A stretch of 64,000 nucleotides of DNA, taken from assembly GCA_964372095.1 (NCBI GenBank), contig CAYJPV010000003.1:1-64000 (forward strand). The letters run 5' to 3'. Under the pieces are notes generated by a model. The model did not search any database. It worked only from the letters and a program-made list of their open reading frames with translations, and was not told the DNA's origin. This DNA comes from CAYJPV01 sp964372095 (GTDB lineage Bacteria > Acidobacteriota > Vicinamibacteria > Vicinamibacterales > JAKQTR01). This document shows positions 1 to 10,192 of the stretch, one piece after another. The translations under genes were made by a program, and so were the position numbers. The stretch's first letter is position 1. Every line of letters begins with the position of its first letter.

Positions 1-91
1 CCCTTGCCCCATGCCCCCTGTCCCATGCCCCTGTCACGAGCAGCCCCTTGGGTTACCATAGCCGTCCACACCGTTGCTGCTGGAGGCCGAC

Positions 92-1639
92 ATGACACGT
101 TCCCCGTGGCGCACTTGGTTCTGCTCCGCCCTGGTACTTATCGCCTTCCTGGCCGGCGCTGCCGGCGCCGGCGCGCAGGCGCCCGCCAACCAGATCACGA
201 TTCAACCCGTCACCGTCCCTGCACCGGCCGACGCGAAAGATCCCCGGGCCGAGCCCCGGGAGCAGACGTCGGTCACGCACCATACGATCCGCATCGGCGG
301 CCAGGCCATCGCCTATACGGCCACGGCGGGCACGCTGGTCCTGCGCGACGACAACGGCAGGGCCCTTGCGAGCTTCTTCTACGTGTACTACACCCGCGAC
401 GGCGTCAGCGACCTGACGAAACGCCCGATCTTCTACTCGTTCAACGGCGGCCCCGGCACGGCATCAATCTGGATGCACATGGGATTCACAGGCCCCAGAC
501 GGGTGACCTACGACGAGGACGGCTTCATGACGCGCCCGCCCTTCCGCCTCGGCGACAACGAACACGCCCTCATCGATGTCGCCGATATCGTCTTTATCGA
601 TCCCGTCGGCACCGGGTTCAGCCGGATGGCGCCGGGACAGGATCTCCACCGGTTCCACGGGATTGCGGACGACATTGCGGCGATGGGCGATTTCATCCGG
701 GTGTTCACCACACGGCAGGCGCGGTGGAAATCGCCCAAGTTCCTCATCGGCGAAAGCTATGGCACGACGCGCGCATCCGGCCTGGTGGGCTATCTGCAGA
801 GCCAGCACCAGATGTATTTCAACGGGGTCGTCCTCGTGTCGATGACCAACCTGGGTGTCGAGCGCGGCGTGGACGTCAGTTACGCGACGGCGCTGCCGTA
901 TATGACGGCCACCGCCTGGTATCACAAGCGACTGCCGGCCGATCTGCAGGCCAAACCGCTGAAGGCTGTTCTGGCCGAAGCCGAGACGTTCGCGATGCGC
1001 GACTACCTGTTCGCGCTGACCAGAGGAAGCCTGGTCGGTGCCGACGAGAAGAAGAATGTGGCGGCTCAGGTGGCGCGGTTCACCGGCGTCTCGACCGACT
1101 TCGTCCTGCGCGGCAACCTGCGCATCGAGCGCAACCGGTTCTGGAAAGAGCTCCTTCGCGACAAGGGCCTGACCGTCGGCCGTCTCGACAGCCGCTACAC
1201 CGGCATGGACCGCGACTCGGCCGGCGAGGCCTACGAAGGCGACCCGGCCATGTGGCACTGGGACGGGCCTTTTGCCGCCGCACTGCAGACGTACTTCAGG
1301 GACGAACTGAAGTGGGAAACGGACGCCAAGTACTACGTGTGGGGGAACGTGCGTCCGTGGCGCCAGGATCCGGACCCGCGCGTCGGCGAGATGCTGCGGC
1401 GCGCGATGACGCAGAATCCGTTCCTGCAGGTGCTCGTGCTCGAAGGATACTACGACGGTGCGACGGACTACTTCAGCGCTCAGTACACCATCTCGCACCT
1501 CGATCCAGGCGGCGCGCTGAATTCGCGTTTCCGCTTCGCGTTCTACGAAAGCGGTCACATGATGTATTTGAAGAACAGCGAACTGGCCAGGACCAAACAG
1601 GATCTGGTGTCGTTCATCCAGGCCGCAACCGGCCGCTGA
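92..1639 (+). CDS. Secreted serine carboxypeptidase-like (peptidase S10) protein
   Basis: The 515-residue product has an N-terminal signal peptide (hydrophobic stretch at about residues 9-28, ending near AQA) and a peptidase S10 alpha/beta-hydrolase fold. The nucleophile elbow GESYG places Ser222. The C-terminal part shows GYYDGATD (Asp455 or Asp459) and ESGHMMY (His489), completing a Ser-Asp-His triad. The early NGGPGTAS motif matches the oxyanion-hole segment of the family. Expected role: secreted exopeptidase or acyl-hydrolase acting in the periplasm or outside the cell. The ATG at 92 is preferred because GGAGG lies just upstream at 82-86; a TTG at 74 is in frame but has no such site. Convergent with the next gene. 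Confidence 0.85.
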   Translation: MTRSPWRTWFCSALVLIAFLAGAAGAGAQAPANQITIQPVTVPAPADAKDPRAEPREQTSVTHHTIRIGGQAIAYTATAGTLVLRDDNGRALASFFYVYYTRDGVSDLTKRPIFYSFNGGPGTASIWMHMGFTGPRRVTYDEDGFMTRPPFRLGDNEHALIDVADIVFIDPVGTGFSRMAPGQDLHRFHGIADDIAAMGDFIRVFTTRQARWKSPKFLIGESYGTTRASGLVGYLQSQHQMYFNGVVLVSMTNLGVERGVDVSYATALPYMTATAWYHKRLPADLQAKPLKAVLAEAETFAMRDYLFALTRGSLVGADEKKNVAAQVARFTGVSTDFVLRGNLRIERNRFWKELLRDKGLTVGRLDSRYTGMDRDSAGEAYEGDPAMWHWDGPFAAALQTYFRDELKWETDAKYYVWGNVRPWRQDPDPRVGEMLRRAMTQNPFLQVLVLEGYYDGATDYFSAQYTISHLDPGGALNSRFRFAFYESGHMMYLKNSELARTKQDLVSFIQAATGR

Positions 1640-1662
1640 CGTGGGCGGGCGTTCGTCGTGGA

Positions 1663-1700
1663 GTACGTAGCCCCGGACCTGAAGGTCCGGGGCTACGTAC
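1663..1700. terminator. Perfect 18-bp-arm palindrome between convergent genes
   Basis: Two perfectly complementary 18-base arms (1663-1680 and 1683-1700) are separated by two bases. The core reads GTAGCCCCGGACC. It sits between the ends of the S10 peptidase gene and the convergent DUF5916 gene. It could act as a bidirectional terminator, but similar palindromes recur elsewhere in the window (20663, 24043, 34948, 41743), so it is also a member of a dispersed REP-like family. There is no U-tract. Confidence 0.6.
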
Positions 1701-1732
1701 GGAGGGTGTCCGGCCAGAGGTTGCGGGGCCGC

Positions 1733-4369
1733 TCAGCGGGCAAAGCGGCGGCTGACCTTCACCAGGAACACGTTGCGCGGCACGACGCGGAACAACGCGT
1801 CGAGGTCGGACCCCAGCGAGAACTGCCCCGTGGGCGCCACGCCCGTCCGGTCCTGCGTCCAGACGCCGTAGATGGTCGATCCCGGCGAATACTCCCACCG
1901 CACCACCAGGTTCGACCGGAACTGCCGGAAGTCGAAGTCGGGATTTCCGATCGTGTAGTCGGTCACGCCGTCCGCCTGCTCGTCCACGAAGTATCCGCCG
2001 CCCGACCGCGTGATCTGGCCGGGGCCGAAGGTCGCGAACCGATCGCCGAACCGCGCGGCCCTGGGCTCGGTGAAACGCTTGAACGCCGTGTACGCCCCGG
2101 CCGAGATGAACGGCTGGCCGTAGTACTGCACGCTCAGCGTGGGTGTCAGCGCGTAGTTGGCCCGCACGGTCAGCGCCACGGTGTCCTGGTCCAGCGTCGC
2201 CGCCAGATACCGCATGCCCTCATCTGACGTGCGCGCGCCTACGTACTGCAGCGTCCGGGCATCGTGCGCGTAGTTCGCGCGCACGGACAGGTCCAGTGCC
2301 CCGCTGGGCCGGTACCCCAGCGCCAGGCTCGCCGACCTCCCGCCAATCTCCCCATTGGGATCGCCGCGCCACGTCCCGTTCACGCCGAACGTCACCTTCC
2401 GGCGCCCGTCGCTGTTGATGCCGCCGTTGATGGTCGTGAACGGGGACGTCTTGTAGGCCGGGCCGCCACGCAGGTTCATCGTCTCGAGGTACTCCGTATT
2501 GGCTTCCACCACGCCGAAGGCCGTCCAGTAGTTCCGGAACTGCGCCTGCACCGCCACGTAGCCGCCCTGCCCCGCGCGCGTCCCGTCCCACAGGAAGTTG
2601 ACCCACGGCGCGAACTCGGCCCGGAACGTGCGGAAGACCGAGAACGGCTGGAACCTGCGGTACTGGCCCTGCACCCGCACCACGGTATAGTCGGCCACCC
2701 GCTGGAAGCCGACATCGTTCAACTCGAGGCCGGGCGATCGCCACGCCACGCTGCCGTTGACCACCAGCCGGCTGTTGCCGGAGCGGCCGGCCTCGATGCT
2801 GCCGCCGTGCCCCGAAAGCGACGTGCGGGTTGGGTCGAGGCCGAGATACGCCGCGTCGGGCCGCTGGAAGAACCGGGGCGCGGCCAGTTGCGTCCGCAGG
2901 ATCGCGTCAGTGGTCCCGCGCACGTGACTGACGACGCCGGTGCCCTTCACGTAGTAGGTCTTGTCGTCCCAGTAATGGGCGAACGTGACGCCGGCCGAGT
3001 AGGCGGCCTCGTGCAGGAACGACAGCTGCGGCGCGTCGAGGCGCCGGTTGACGGCCGTGAACAGGCCGCCAACCAGCGTGTTCCCCGTCCGGAAGTCACG
3101 CTGCACGCGGCCCACGAGGTAGTTTGTCAGCGGCTCCACCACTTCGTCGCGTCGCGTGCCCGCCAGGTCGATGGCCGCCGACTCTTCCGCCGTCACGGCG
3201 TCGAGCAGGCCGAACGTGAGGCCGCCTTTCGTCTTGCCCGTCACCTTGGACGCGGCGAGGATGGACGTCTGGTCGGGCTGGTCCAGGAACTCCGCCGCGC
3301 CGAGCCTGGGCCGGTATTGCGGCGGGCGGCCGATTCGCCGCGAGTAGAACAGGCTGTCGCCGGCCGACGTGCCGAACGACGTGACGGGCATCGCGAACAG
3401 GTTCGCCCCTTCCACGAAGAACGGACGCTTCTCGGCGTAGAACGTCTCGAACGTGGTCAGGTTCACCACCGAGGGATCGGCCTCCACCTGCCCGAAGTCG
3501 GGGTTGACGGTGACGTTCAGCATCACGTCGTTGGTGATGCCGACACGCGCGTCGGCGCCGGCCAGCACCGTGTTCGCCTGCCCCGTCGCAAACGGGTTGC
3601 CGGGCTGGGCGGCGGCCCGCTCGAACCGATCGACCGCGTACGGCAGCAGCTCGACCTGCGCCCGCGGCGCGATGCCCTTCAGGCCACGCAGTTCGCCGAA
3701 GCGGCTGACGGACCCCGCCGAACGTTGGGGCACGTACTGCCAGCGCGACGACTCCTGGTTGCGCCAGAAGTACCGCGACACCTGGAGCCCCCACACATGT
3801 TCGTCCCGGGCGCCGAATCGCAGCTCCGCGAAGGGGATGCGCATCTCCGCAATCCAGCCGTCTCCGTCCACGCTGGTCTCCACGTACCACACGGGATCCC
3901 AGTTGGGATCCTGGGCGGCCCCGTCGGCCGAGGTCACCGCGTCGTACTTGACGCCGGCCGCGTTGACACCGAACCCGAACGCCGTCTGCCGGTCAAAGTA
4001 GCTGTCGAGCTGCACCACCACGTCGTCGCCGCTCTGGTTGTCACGCCGCCCGAGCCGGCGTTCGACCCTCGTCGGATCGTCGTCGAACAGCCGGATGGCG
4101 ACGTAGAGATGTTCGCCGTCGTACAGCACCTTGAATGCCGTCCGCTGAGAGGGCCTGGCCCCGTCGGCGGGTTGCGACTGGACGAAGTTGTCGCCCCACG
4201 GCACCTGCGCCCAGCACGGATCGTCGAGCCGGCCGTCGATGACCGGCGCCGCGCCCGACACCCTCGTCGTCGCGTAGATCCTGCGTTCGGCATCCTGCGC
4301 GCCGCACAGAGCAGCCAGCCCAATCAGCATCAGGCAGGCTGCCGCCACGCTCACCGGCTTGTTCGTCAT
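1733..4369 (-). CDS. CBM9-like / DUF5916 outer-membrane beta-barrel protein
   Basis: An 878-residue secreted protein. Residues 1-24 form a signal peptide (MTNKPVSV... ending CGAQ). A carbohydrate-binding family 9-like domain follows, with the motif PVIDGRLDDPCW. A long C-terminal DUF5916 region is rich in alternating hydrophobic/aromatic strands, as in outer-membrane barrels, and ends with SRRFAR. The motif EKRPFFVEG is typical of DUF5916. Substrate is unknown; such proteins are common in Acidobacteriota and Bacteroidota. The ATG at 4369 overlaps the stop of the upstream membrane gene by four bases (ATGA), so the two genes are probably translationally coupled. An in-frame extension to 4627 exists but lies inside the neighbour gene and is rejected. 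Confidence 0.85.
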   Translation of the reverse strand: MTNKPVSVAAACLMLIGLAALCGAQDAERRIYATTRVSGAAPVIDGRLDDPCWAQVPWGDNFVQSQPADGARPSQRTAFKVLYDGEHLYVAIRLFDDDPTRVERRLGRRDNQSGDDVVVQLDSYFDRQTAFGFGVNAAGVKYDAVTSADGAAQDPNWDPVWYVETSVDGDGWIAEMRIPFAELRFGARDEHVWGLQVSRYFWRNQESSRWQYVPQRSAGSVSRFGELRGLKGIAPRAQVELLPYAVDRFERAAAQPGNPFATGQANTVLAGADARVGITNDVMLNVTVNPDFGQVEADPSVVNLTTFETFYAEKRPFFVEGANLFAMPVTSFGTSAGDSLFYSRRIGRPPQYRPRLGAAEFLDQPDQTSILAASKVTGKTKGGLTFGLLDAVTAEESAAIDLAGTRRDEVVEPLTNYLVGRVQRDFRTGNTLVGGLFTAVNRRLDAPQLSFLHEAAYSAGVTFAHYWDDKTYYVKGTGVVSHVRGTTDAILRTQLAAPRFFQRPDAAYLGLDPTRTSLSGHGGSIEAGRSGNSRLVVNGSVAWRSPGLELNDVGFQRVADYTVVRVQGQYRRFQPFSVFRTFRAEFAPWVNFLWDGTRAGQGGYVAVQAQFRNYWTAFGVVEANTEYLETMNLRGGPAYKTSPFTTINGGINSDGRRKVTFGVNGTWRGDPNGEIGGRSASLALGYRPSGALDLSVRANYAHDARTLQYVGARTSDEGMRYLAATLDQDTVALTVRANYALTPTLSVQYYGQPFISAGAYTAFKRFTEPRAARFGDRFATFGPGQITRSGGGYFVDEQADGVTDYTIGNPDFDFRQFRSNLVVRWEYSPGSTIYGVWTQDRTGVAPTGQFSLGSDLDALFRVVPRNVFLVKVSRRFAR

Positions 4370-5406
4370 CGCATCACTCCCGCGGCGCCGGCGTCCGTGC
4401 TCCCTGGCCCTGGGCGCCGCACGCACCGGTAGCCCACGTTCAGCCCGGTGACCGCCTTCGGCAACTGGCTGAGCCCGCCGGTATAGTTCACGGCAAACGC
4501 TGTCCCGGCCGACGCTTCCTGTCTCGACCAGTAGTAGATCGGCGCGTCGTCTGGCGCCCAGAGCGGCGTCTCCTTGTCCGGCGCCAGCCGGCACGCCGCG
4601 TGCTGCGACACCCCGTCCCAGACACACCCGGCAGGTTCGCCGCCTCTCGATAACGCGCCGACGATCTCGCTGACCGTCGGCAACCGCCAGACGCGACCGG
4701 CCTGCGCCACCAGCGCGGTTCCGTCATCGTTGAGGAACGCGCACCGGTCCAGGGAGGACCGTTGGTGATGGACGAGGTCAGTCCACGACGGCAGTTCGCC
4801 GTCGGCCTGCGGCCGGTTCCAGCCCGGCCCTCGCGGCGCCCAGATCAGCCGGTCCAGGCCGGTGCCGAGCACCCGCGCGCCTCGCGCGCCGTCATCGTGC
4901 CTGGCGGCAACCGCCGGCAGCTGCTGCGACGCGACGATCGAGGCGGCCAGCAGGGGTGCGGCCACCAGCAGCGCGCTGCGCCAGTGCCGGACCAGCCACG
5001 AGCCGGACCTCGCCCTGCCACGTGTCGAGCGCACATGACTGGCGTCCAGGGCCAGCAACCCCGCTGCCAGGAGCAGGGGCGCCACCAGGACGGCTGCCGT
5101 CATCCAGGCATCGGTTGCCGGGGTCATGCCCCGGGCCGACTGTCGGACCGCCCACCACCCGCCGGCGCCGACGCCGGCACATACGAGGAGGCCCGCACCA
5201 GGGAACGGCCAACGGAACACCACAAGGCCGCCAGCAACCAGGGCGGCGGCAGGCGCCAGGAACAGGACCATCCGCCCCGCCGGCTGGCCCCACGCTTCGT
5301 AGAAGAGGCTCTGGGCTCCGGCCAGGGCGGCAGCCGCGGCCAGCACCACGAGCAGGAGCGATCCCGCGATTCCGGGCATACGCTCCACAAACTCCCGTGC
5401 GGTCAT
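4366..5406 (-). CDS. Multi-pass membrane protein with C-terminal DUF1566-like domain
   Basis: 346 residues. About five hydrophobic segments occupy residues 14-160 (for example SLLLVVLAAAAALAG and LLVCAGVGAGGWW). After these, a soluble part contains the WRLPT...YYWS...GYRCVR signature of the Lcl C-terminal/DUF1566 fold, which is related to FGE-sulfatase-like and lectin-like proteins. GGAGG lies about 6 bases before the ATG. It is the first gene of a two-gene unit with the DUF5916 barrel protein. Function is unknown; a sensor or ligand-presenting role at the envelope is possible but only inferred. Confidence 0.65.
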   Translation of the reverse strand: MTAREFVERMPGIAGSLLLVVLAAAAALAGAQSLFYEAWGQPAGRMVLFLAPAAALVAGGLVVFRWPFPGAGLLVCAGVGAGGWWAVRQSARGMTPATDAWMTAAVLVAPLLLAAGLLALDASHVRSTRGRARSGSWLVRHWRSALLVAAPLLAASIVASQQLPAVAARHDDGARGARVLGTGLDRLIWAPRGPGWNRPQADGELPSWTDLVHHQRSSLDRCAFLNDDGTALVAQAGRVWRLPTVSEIVGALSRGGEPAGCVWDGVSQHAACRLAPDKETPLWAPDDAPIYYWSRQEASAGTAFAVNYTGGLSQLPKAVTGLNVGYRCVRRPGPGSTDAGAAGVMR

Positions 5407-5499
5407 CGGCGCCTCCTCGACCGATGATACGGGCGGCGGGAAACGGCGGACGTTCGCTTCCTCTTCCGAAGAAAAACCGCAGGCTTGGAAACGTGTGAA

Positions 5500-7899
5500 T
5501 CAGCGAGGGGGGAGCGCGGCGAACTCGCGTCGCGCATCGGCCAGCAGCGGCAGGTCGGCGTCGGCGTCTTTCCACAAACGGAAGAACGCCTCGTAGGTGG
5601 CCCGGCTCTCGGGGGTCTTTCCGCCGGCCGCCAGCGCGCGAGCGAGACCAAGCTGGGCCAGCGGCAGCAGTTTCTGGCCCGAGATCACGCCGGGATGGTC
5701 CAGCATCTTCTGGCAGGCGGCCCGTGCCTGATCCCACTCGCCGGCCTGAAGGTGGGCCCGGGCACGTTCGTAGAGCGGAATGAAGCCCCAGTTCAGCCCC
5801 AGTTCGAACGGGATCATCGGCGCGAGCCGGTCGAGGGCCTGCCGGGGACGCCCCTGGTCCGTGTCGAGCGCGGCCCGGTACGACAGGACGAATCCGGCAA
5901 ACGGCTCCTGCGCCTTCGGCCAGCGGAGCGCATCGAGTTCGGCAAGGATGGCCGCCACGCGCGCCGTGTCGCCCGCCGACACGGCCACCTTTAGGGCATC
6001 GGTCTTGAGGTCCGGACCGATCGCTTCGCCACGGGCCAGCTGGCGGCTCACACGGTCCATGGCCCGGGCCGAGTAGCCGCACAACGCTTCGTAACGGGCC
6101 TTGCGCAGTTCGAGAACGATCCAGCGGAACTCGGCGTTGCGCTGGCGGCACAACGCCTGATACCGATCGAGGAACGTCAGCGAGTCGGCCAGGCGTCCGC
6201 GCCACACCGCCTCTTCGGCCTCGGCTTCCAGAAACGCCGGCTGCGCCTCGGCACGGGTCGACGCCCACGTCCGCTCACGGGCGATGAGGTCGGCATCGGC
6301 CGTCTGGAATCCGATGTGCAGCAGGCCCGCGTGGGTCGCGTCGTTCGCGAGGTTCCGGGCGATGGCTTCTTCGAACACCACCCGTGCGTCGGCCGGACGG
6401 TTGTTCACCAGGTAGGCCCTGCCCAGTACCGAGTAGGCGCCAGCGTGGTCAGGCTCGAGGCGACGGGCCTCCTGGGCTTCAGCCAGCGCCTCCGGGAGCC
6501 GGCCGGTGCTGATGTAGTGGTTGGCCAGTCGCCGGCGCGCCACCAGTCGCAGCGGGTACACACGGCGCATCGTTTCCAGGGCTTCAGTCATGCGGTCCTG
6601 GTCGCCGGTCAGGAAGGAGTGATACACGAGATCGATCTCGAGGCGCTCGGGGAACGTCACCCGATCGCGGCTCGCGTACGCCCGTTCCAGGGCCGCCACG
6701 CCTTCGGGTTCGTAGTGCTGTTCCAACGCGAACGCGCCCAGACGGACTTGCGCCAGCGCAAAGTCGGGATCGTTCTCGACTGCTTCGCGGTAATACCGCA
6801 GCGCCTCGGTGGCCTGCCCTCGCTCGCGCGCCGCCTCGCCATGGCGCAAGGCCCGGAGCGCGTCCAGAGAGGCCGTCGTCCCTTCCGTGATCGGCACGTC
6901 GTACTCGGCAATCGATGCCCGCGATTCGCCAAGCGTCCGGCGCAACTGCGACGCTGCCCGGCCGAGACCGCTCAGAATCTGATCCGCGTCCTCCACCTCG
7001 ACTTGCTGCCGGGCAATCACGTCTCCACCGACGCAGGCGGACGCCTCGATCCCGATGACGTACCGGCGGCCCAGCGGCGTCACCGATCCGACGATCAGGG
7101 CGGCCGCGCCCGCCCGTTCGCACACCTCGAGCCCCAGCGCCTTCGTCAGGGCTTCACCCGGCGGCCGCTTCATCTGTCCCAGAATCTCGCGCACCCGTTC
7201 GGCCGACAGCATCCGCAGGTACGGCGACTGCTCGAGGTGGATGGCCAGCGCCAGCGGTAACGTGTCATCGAACATGCTGTTGCCGGTCAGGTTTTCGAAG
7301 GCCAGGACGGCGACATCTTTTTCGGTGAGCGGTGCGGGAGTGCGTCGCCACGCCAGGAACGCCGCCACGACCAGCACCACGGCGGCGACGGCCGCCACGG
7401 CGAACCACCACCGTCGGCGGCCCGGACTGCCGCCCGGGGTCCCCGCGGCAGCGGGTGCGTTGGCAGGCGGTCCGCCATCGGGGTCCGCGGTCTCAGACCC
7501 GGTCTGCAACGCGCCCGGGCCAGCGATGGTCGTTCCCCCCGCCGGCGGATCCGCGATCCACTCGACGTCGGCGAGCAGGCGGTAGCCCCGTTTGGCGATG
7601 GTCTCGATGTAGGTCGGGTCTTTGGACTGGTCGCCGAGCAGTTGCCGGAGTTCGGCAATGCAGCGCACCATGCCCGACTCGGTGATCACCCGGTCGGGCC
7701 ACACTTCGGCGAGCAGTTCGTCCTTCAGGACCACGCGGCCCTGGTGCCTGGCCAGGCAGACCAGCACATCCATCAGCTGCGGGCGCATACGAAGGACCGT
7801 GTCGCCTGCGGTCAGGCGGTTGAGCGCAGGCTCGGCCAGCCACTGTCCCACCCGGAAGGCGGGAGTCCTGGGCGCCAGAGGCCGATGGATGTCGCTCAT
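5500..7899 (-). CDS. CadC-like transmembrane winged-helix regulator with TPR domain
   Basis: 799 residues. The N-terminal 110 residues are an OmpR/PhoB-type winged helix (LLAEVWPD, then YIETIAKRGYRLL, the typical wing). A single transmembrane helix lies near residues 155-178 (VAAVAAVVLVVAAFLAW). The rest is a long periplasmic part with repeated TPR-like helices, e.g. the pattern ALRYYREAVENDPDFALAQ. This membrane-bound one-component architecture is expanded in Acidobacteriota. It probably binds DNA at the membrane in response to an envelope signal. No strong Shine-Dalgarno is seen. The gene lies downstream of the acetate genes on the same strand but with about 50 bases between them, so co-transcription is uncertain. 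Confidence 0.85.
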   Translation of the reverse strand: MSDIHRPLAPRTPAFRVGQWLAEPALNRLTAGDTVLRMRPQLMDVLVCLARHQGRVVLKDELLAEVWPDRVITESGMVRCIAELRQLLGDQSKDPTYIETIAKRGYRLLADVEWIADPPAGGTTIAGPGALQTGSETADPDGGPPANAPAAAGTPGGSPGRRRWWFAVAAVAAVVLVVAAFLAWRRTPAPLTEKDVAVLAFENLTGNSMFDDTLPLALAIHLEQSPYLRMLSAERVREILGQMKRPPGEALTKALGLEVCERAGAAALIVGSVTPLGRRYVIGIEASACVGGDVIARQQVEVEDADQILSGLGRAASQLRRTLGESRASIAEYDVPITEGTTASLDALRALRHGEAARERGQATEALRYYREAVENDPDFALAQVRLGAFALEQHYEPEGVAALERAYASRDRVTFPERLEIDLVYHSFLTGDQDRMTEALETMRRVYPLRLVARRRLANHYISTGRLPEALAEAQEARRLEPDHAGAYSVLGRAYLVNNRPADARVVFEEAIARNLANDATHAGLLHIGFQTADADLIARERTWASTRAEAQPAFLEAEAEEAVWRGRLADSLTFLDRYQALCRQRNAEFRWIVLELRKARYEALCGYSARAMDRVSRQLARGEAIGPDLKTDALKVAVSAGDTARVAAILAELDALRWPKAQEPFAGFVLSYRAALDTDQGRPRQALDRLAPMIPFELGLNWGFIPLYERARAHLQAGEWDQARAACQKMLDHPGVISGQKLLPLAQLGLARALAAGGKTPESRATYEAFFRLWKDADADLPLLADARREFAALPPR

Positions 7900-7950
7900 A
7901 AGAGACCAGGGGGTCGGGACGTGATCAATATCCGTCCCGACCCCCGGTGG

Positions 7951-10113
7951 TTACTTCTTGCCGGCTCGCGCGCGCCGTGCCTGCTGCGCCTGAATCGCCG
8001 TCAGGTTCACCGTAAAGACAATGTCTTCCACCAGGCAGCCGCGCGACAGGTCGTTGACCGGCTTGGCCAGCCCCTGCAGCATCGGGCCCATGCTCACGAC
8101 GTTGGCCGATCGCTGCACGGCCTTGTAGGTCACGTTCCCGGTGTTGAGGTCCGGGAAGATCAGGACGGTGGCCTGCCCCGCCACCGGCGACTTCGGCGCC
8201 TTGAGCCGCGCAACATCCGGCATGACCGCCGCGTCGTACTGCAGCGGGCCGTCGAGCAGCAGATCCGGACGCAGTTTCTGCGCGATCGCTGTGGCCGCCT
8301 TCACCTTCTCGACATCTTCACCGGTCCCGCTCGTACCCGTCGAGTAGGACAGCATCGCCACACGCGCCGGGATGCCGAACGCGATCCCGGAATCCGCGCT
8401 CTGAATGGCGATGTCCGCCAGTTCTTCGGGCGACGGGTTCGGCACCACCGCACAGTCGCCGAACACCAGCACCTGCTCCGGCAGACACATGAAGAACACG
8501 CTCGACACGAGGTTGCACCCCGGCACGGTCTTGATGATCTGCAGCGCTGGCCGAATCGTGTGCGCCGTGCTGTGGATGGCACCCGACACCAGGCCATCGG
8601 CTTCGTCGAGGGCCAGCATCATGGTGCCCACCATGATGGAGTCCTGCAGCTCGATCTCGGCGCGTTCGGTGTTCATGCCCTTCGCTTTGCGCCGCTCCAC
8701 GAGGGGAGCGACATACCGCGGCGCCACCTCGACGGGGTCCACGATCTCGACACCGTCCGGCAGCACGATGCCCTGACGGGCAGCCACGTCGCGCACTTCG
8801 TCCGGATTGCCGAGCAGCACGCACCGGGCGATGCCCCGGTTTTCGATGATGGCCGCCGCCGCCACGGTGCGCGGCTCCGTGCCCTCGGGCAGGACAATGC
8901 GCTGCAGGTCCGCCCGCGCAGCCTCGATGAGGCGGTAGCGGAATGCCGGCGGCGAGAGCCGCGGCACGCGCGTGGGCACCTCGAACCCCTTGACCCACGC
9001 CACATCCACCCGGTCGGCCACGACGTTCATCGTGCGCTCGATCCGTTCCGGATCGTCGGCCGGGATTTCCGTGTTCATGTTCGCGACGTTGGTCGCGGCC
9101 CGGTAACTCGACTCCTTCACCGTCAGCAGCGGCAGGCCGCCGTCGAACGCCTTGCGGCACAGCGCCAGGGCCCGGGGATCCGGTTCGATGCCGCCCGTCA
9201 GGACGACGCCGGCCAGCGGCGTGCCGCTTTGTACGCTCAGCGCGGCCGCCAGCAGGATGTCGGCGCGATCACCCGGCGTGATGATCAGCGCGCCGGGCCG
9301 GATCGCCTTCAGCGCATTGGGTACCGTCGCGGCGCACACACCCACGTCCTTCACGCGACGCGTCCGCGCTTCGCCCACGCGCAGCAGGCTGGCGCCGATG
9401 GCGACGGCCACGTCGAGCACCCGCGGGGCGGACAAGTCGACGCTACACGGCACGATCGCCAGCGGGCGGATATGCTCCGCTTTCAGGGCCTGGAGGTGAG
9501 CGGCTTCATTCTCGGCGAACGAGGCCACACCCTGGCAGTCCTGGCATCCGCGCTGCGCCTGCCCGACCGTTTCGTTGTCGCCCCGGGCAATCCCGCCGCC
9601 GATGCAGACCCGGTTGAGGATGCAGCAGACCTGCCGCCCTTCCGGCAAGGCTCCGTACCCCCTCGCGGCAATAGCGATGGCGCTGGCGGTTTCGACCGGA
9701 TCCTGGCTCCGCGGCGCGGCTACCATCACCAGTTCCGCGTCCAGGGCCTTCAGCATCAGCTCGTTCACCCGCGAGGCGTGCACCATGCCCGGCTCCGGGT
9801 TCATGCCTTCGACGATGATGACTTCGGCCCCGCCGGCGGCTTTGCCGGCGATTTCGACGACGTGTTCCATCAGGGTCTGGTCGTCGCCCGATGCCAGCAG
9901 TTCTTCGGCGACCTGGCTTGAAATCGACTGCGGCGGCGTCAGGTGGGCGCCCACCGCCACGAGATCCGACGACCGGTTGGTTTCGCGGTTGGCGATGGGT
10001 TTGACGAAGGCCACGCGCAGGCCGTGGCGGTCGAGCGCGCGCACCATGCCGAGGCACGCGGTGGTCAGGCCGACGCGACGGCCGGCCGGAGCAACAAGGA
10101 TGGTCGTAGGCAA
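7951..10113 (-). CDS. pta: Phosphate acetyltransferase
   Basis: The 720-residue length matches long-form Pta (about 714 in E. coli). It has an N-terminal P-loop-like domain (ILVAPAGRRVGLTTACLG), a central DRTGG-type domain, and the C-terminal PTA_PTB catalytic domain (VLPEGTEPRTVAAA; FPDLNTGNVTYKAVQR). It converts acetyl-CoA and phosphate to acetyl-phosphate and CoA in the cytoplasm. It lies 79 bases downstream of ackA on the same strand, the usual pairing. The reading starts with TTG at 10113, with GGAGG about 6 bases upstream; no ATG fits as well. Confidence 0.96.
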   Translation of the reverse strand: MPTTILVAPAGRRVGLTTACLGMVRALDRHGLRVAFVKPIANRETNRSSDLVAVGAHLTPPQSISSQVAEELLASGDDQTLMEHVVEIAGKAAGGAEVIIVEGMNPEPGMVHASRVNELMLKALDAELVMVAAPRSQDPVETASAIAIAARGYGALPEGRQVCCILNRVCIGGGIARGDNETVGQAQRGCQDCQGVASFAENEAAHLQALKAEHIRPLAIVPCSVDLSAPRVLDVAVAIGASLLRVGEARTRRVKDVGVCAATVPNALKAIRPGALIITPGDRADILLAAALSVQSGTPLAGVVLTGGIEPDPRALALCRKAFDGGLPLLTVKESSYRAATNVANMNTEIPADDPERIERTMNVVADRVDVAWVKGFEVPTRVPRLSPPAFRYRLIEAARADLQRIVLPEGTEPRTVAAAAIIENRGIARCVLLGNPDEVRDVAARQGIVLPDGVEIVDPVEVAPRYVAPLVERRKAKGMNTERAEIELQDSIMVGTMMLALDEADGLVSGAIHSTAHTIRPALQIIKTVPGCNLVSSVFFMCLPEQVLVFGDCAVVPNPSPEELADIAIQSADSGIAFGIPARVAMLSYSTGTSGTGEDVEKVKAATAIAQKLRPDLLLDGPLQYDAAVMPDVARLKAPKSPVAGQATVLIFPDLNTGNVTYKAVQRSANVVSMGPMLQGLAKPVNDLSRGCLVEDIVFTVNLTAIQAQQARRARAGKK

Positions 10114-10192
10114 CGAATCCTCCCGAGAAGTACTGACACAGAATCATAAGGCCGGGCCGGCGCACCACGCGCGCCAGCCCGGCGAGTCGAAA

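Noticed and set aside
2264..4432. Long plus-strand reading frame opposite the DUF5916 gene
   Set aside because: High-GC shadow; no domain, no start signal, and the minus strand encodes a complete conserved protein.
7642..9921. 759-codon plus-strand frame opposite pta
   Set aside because: Arg/His/Gly-rich shadow of a well conserved gene.
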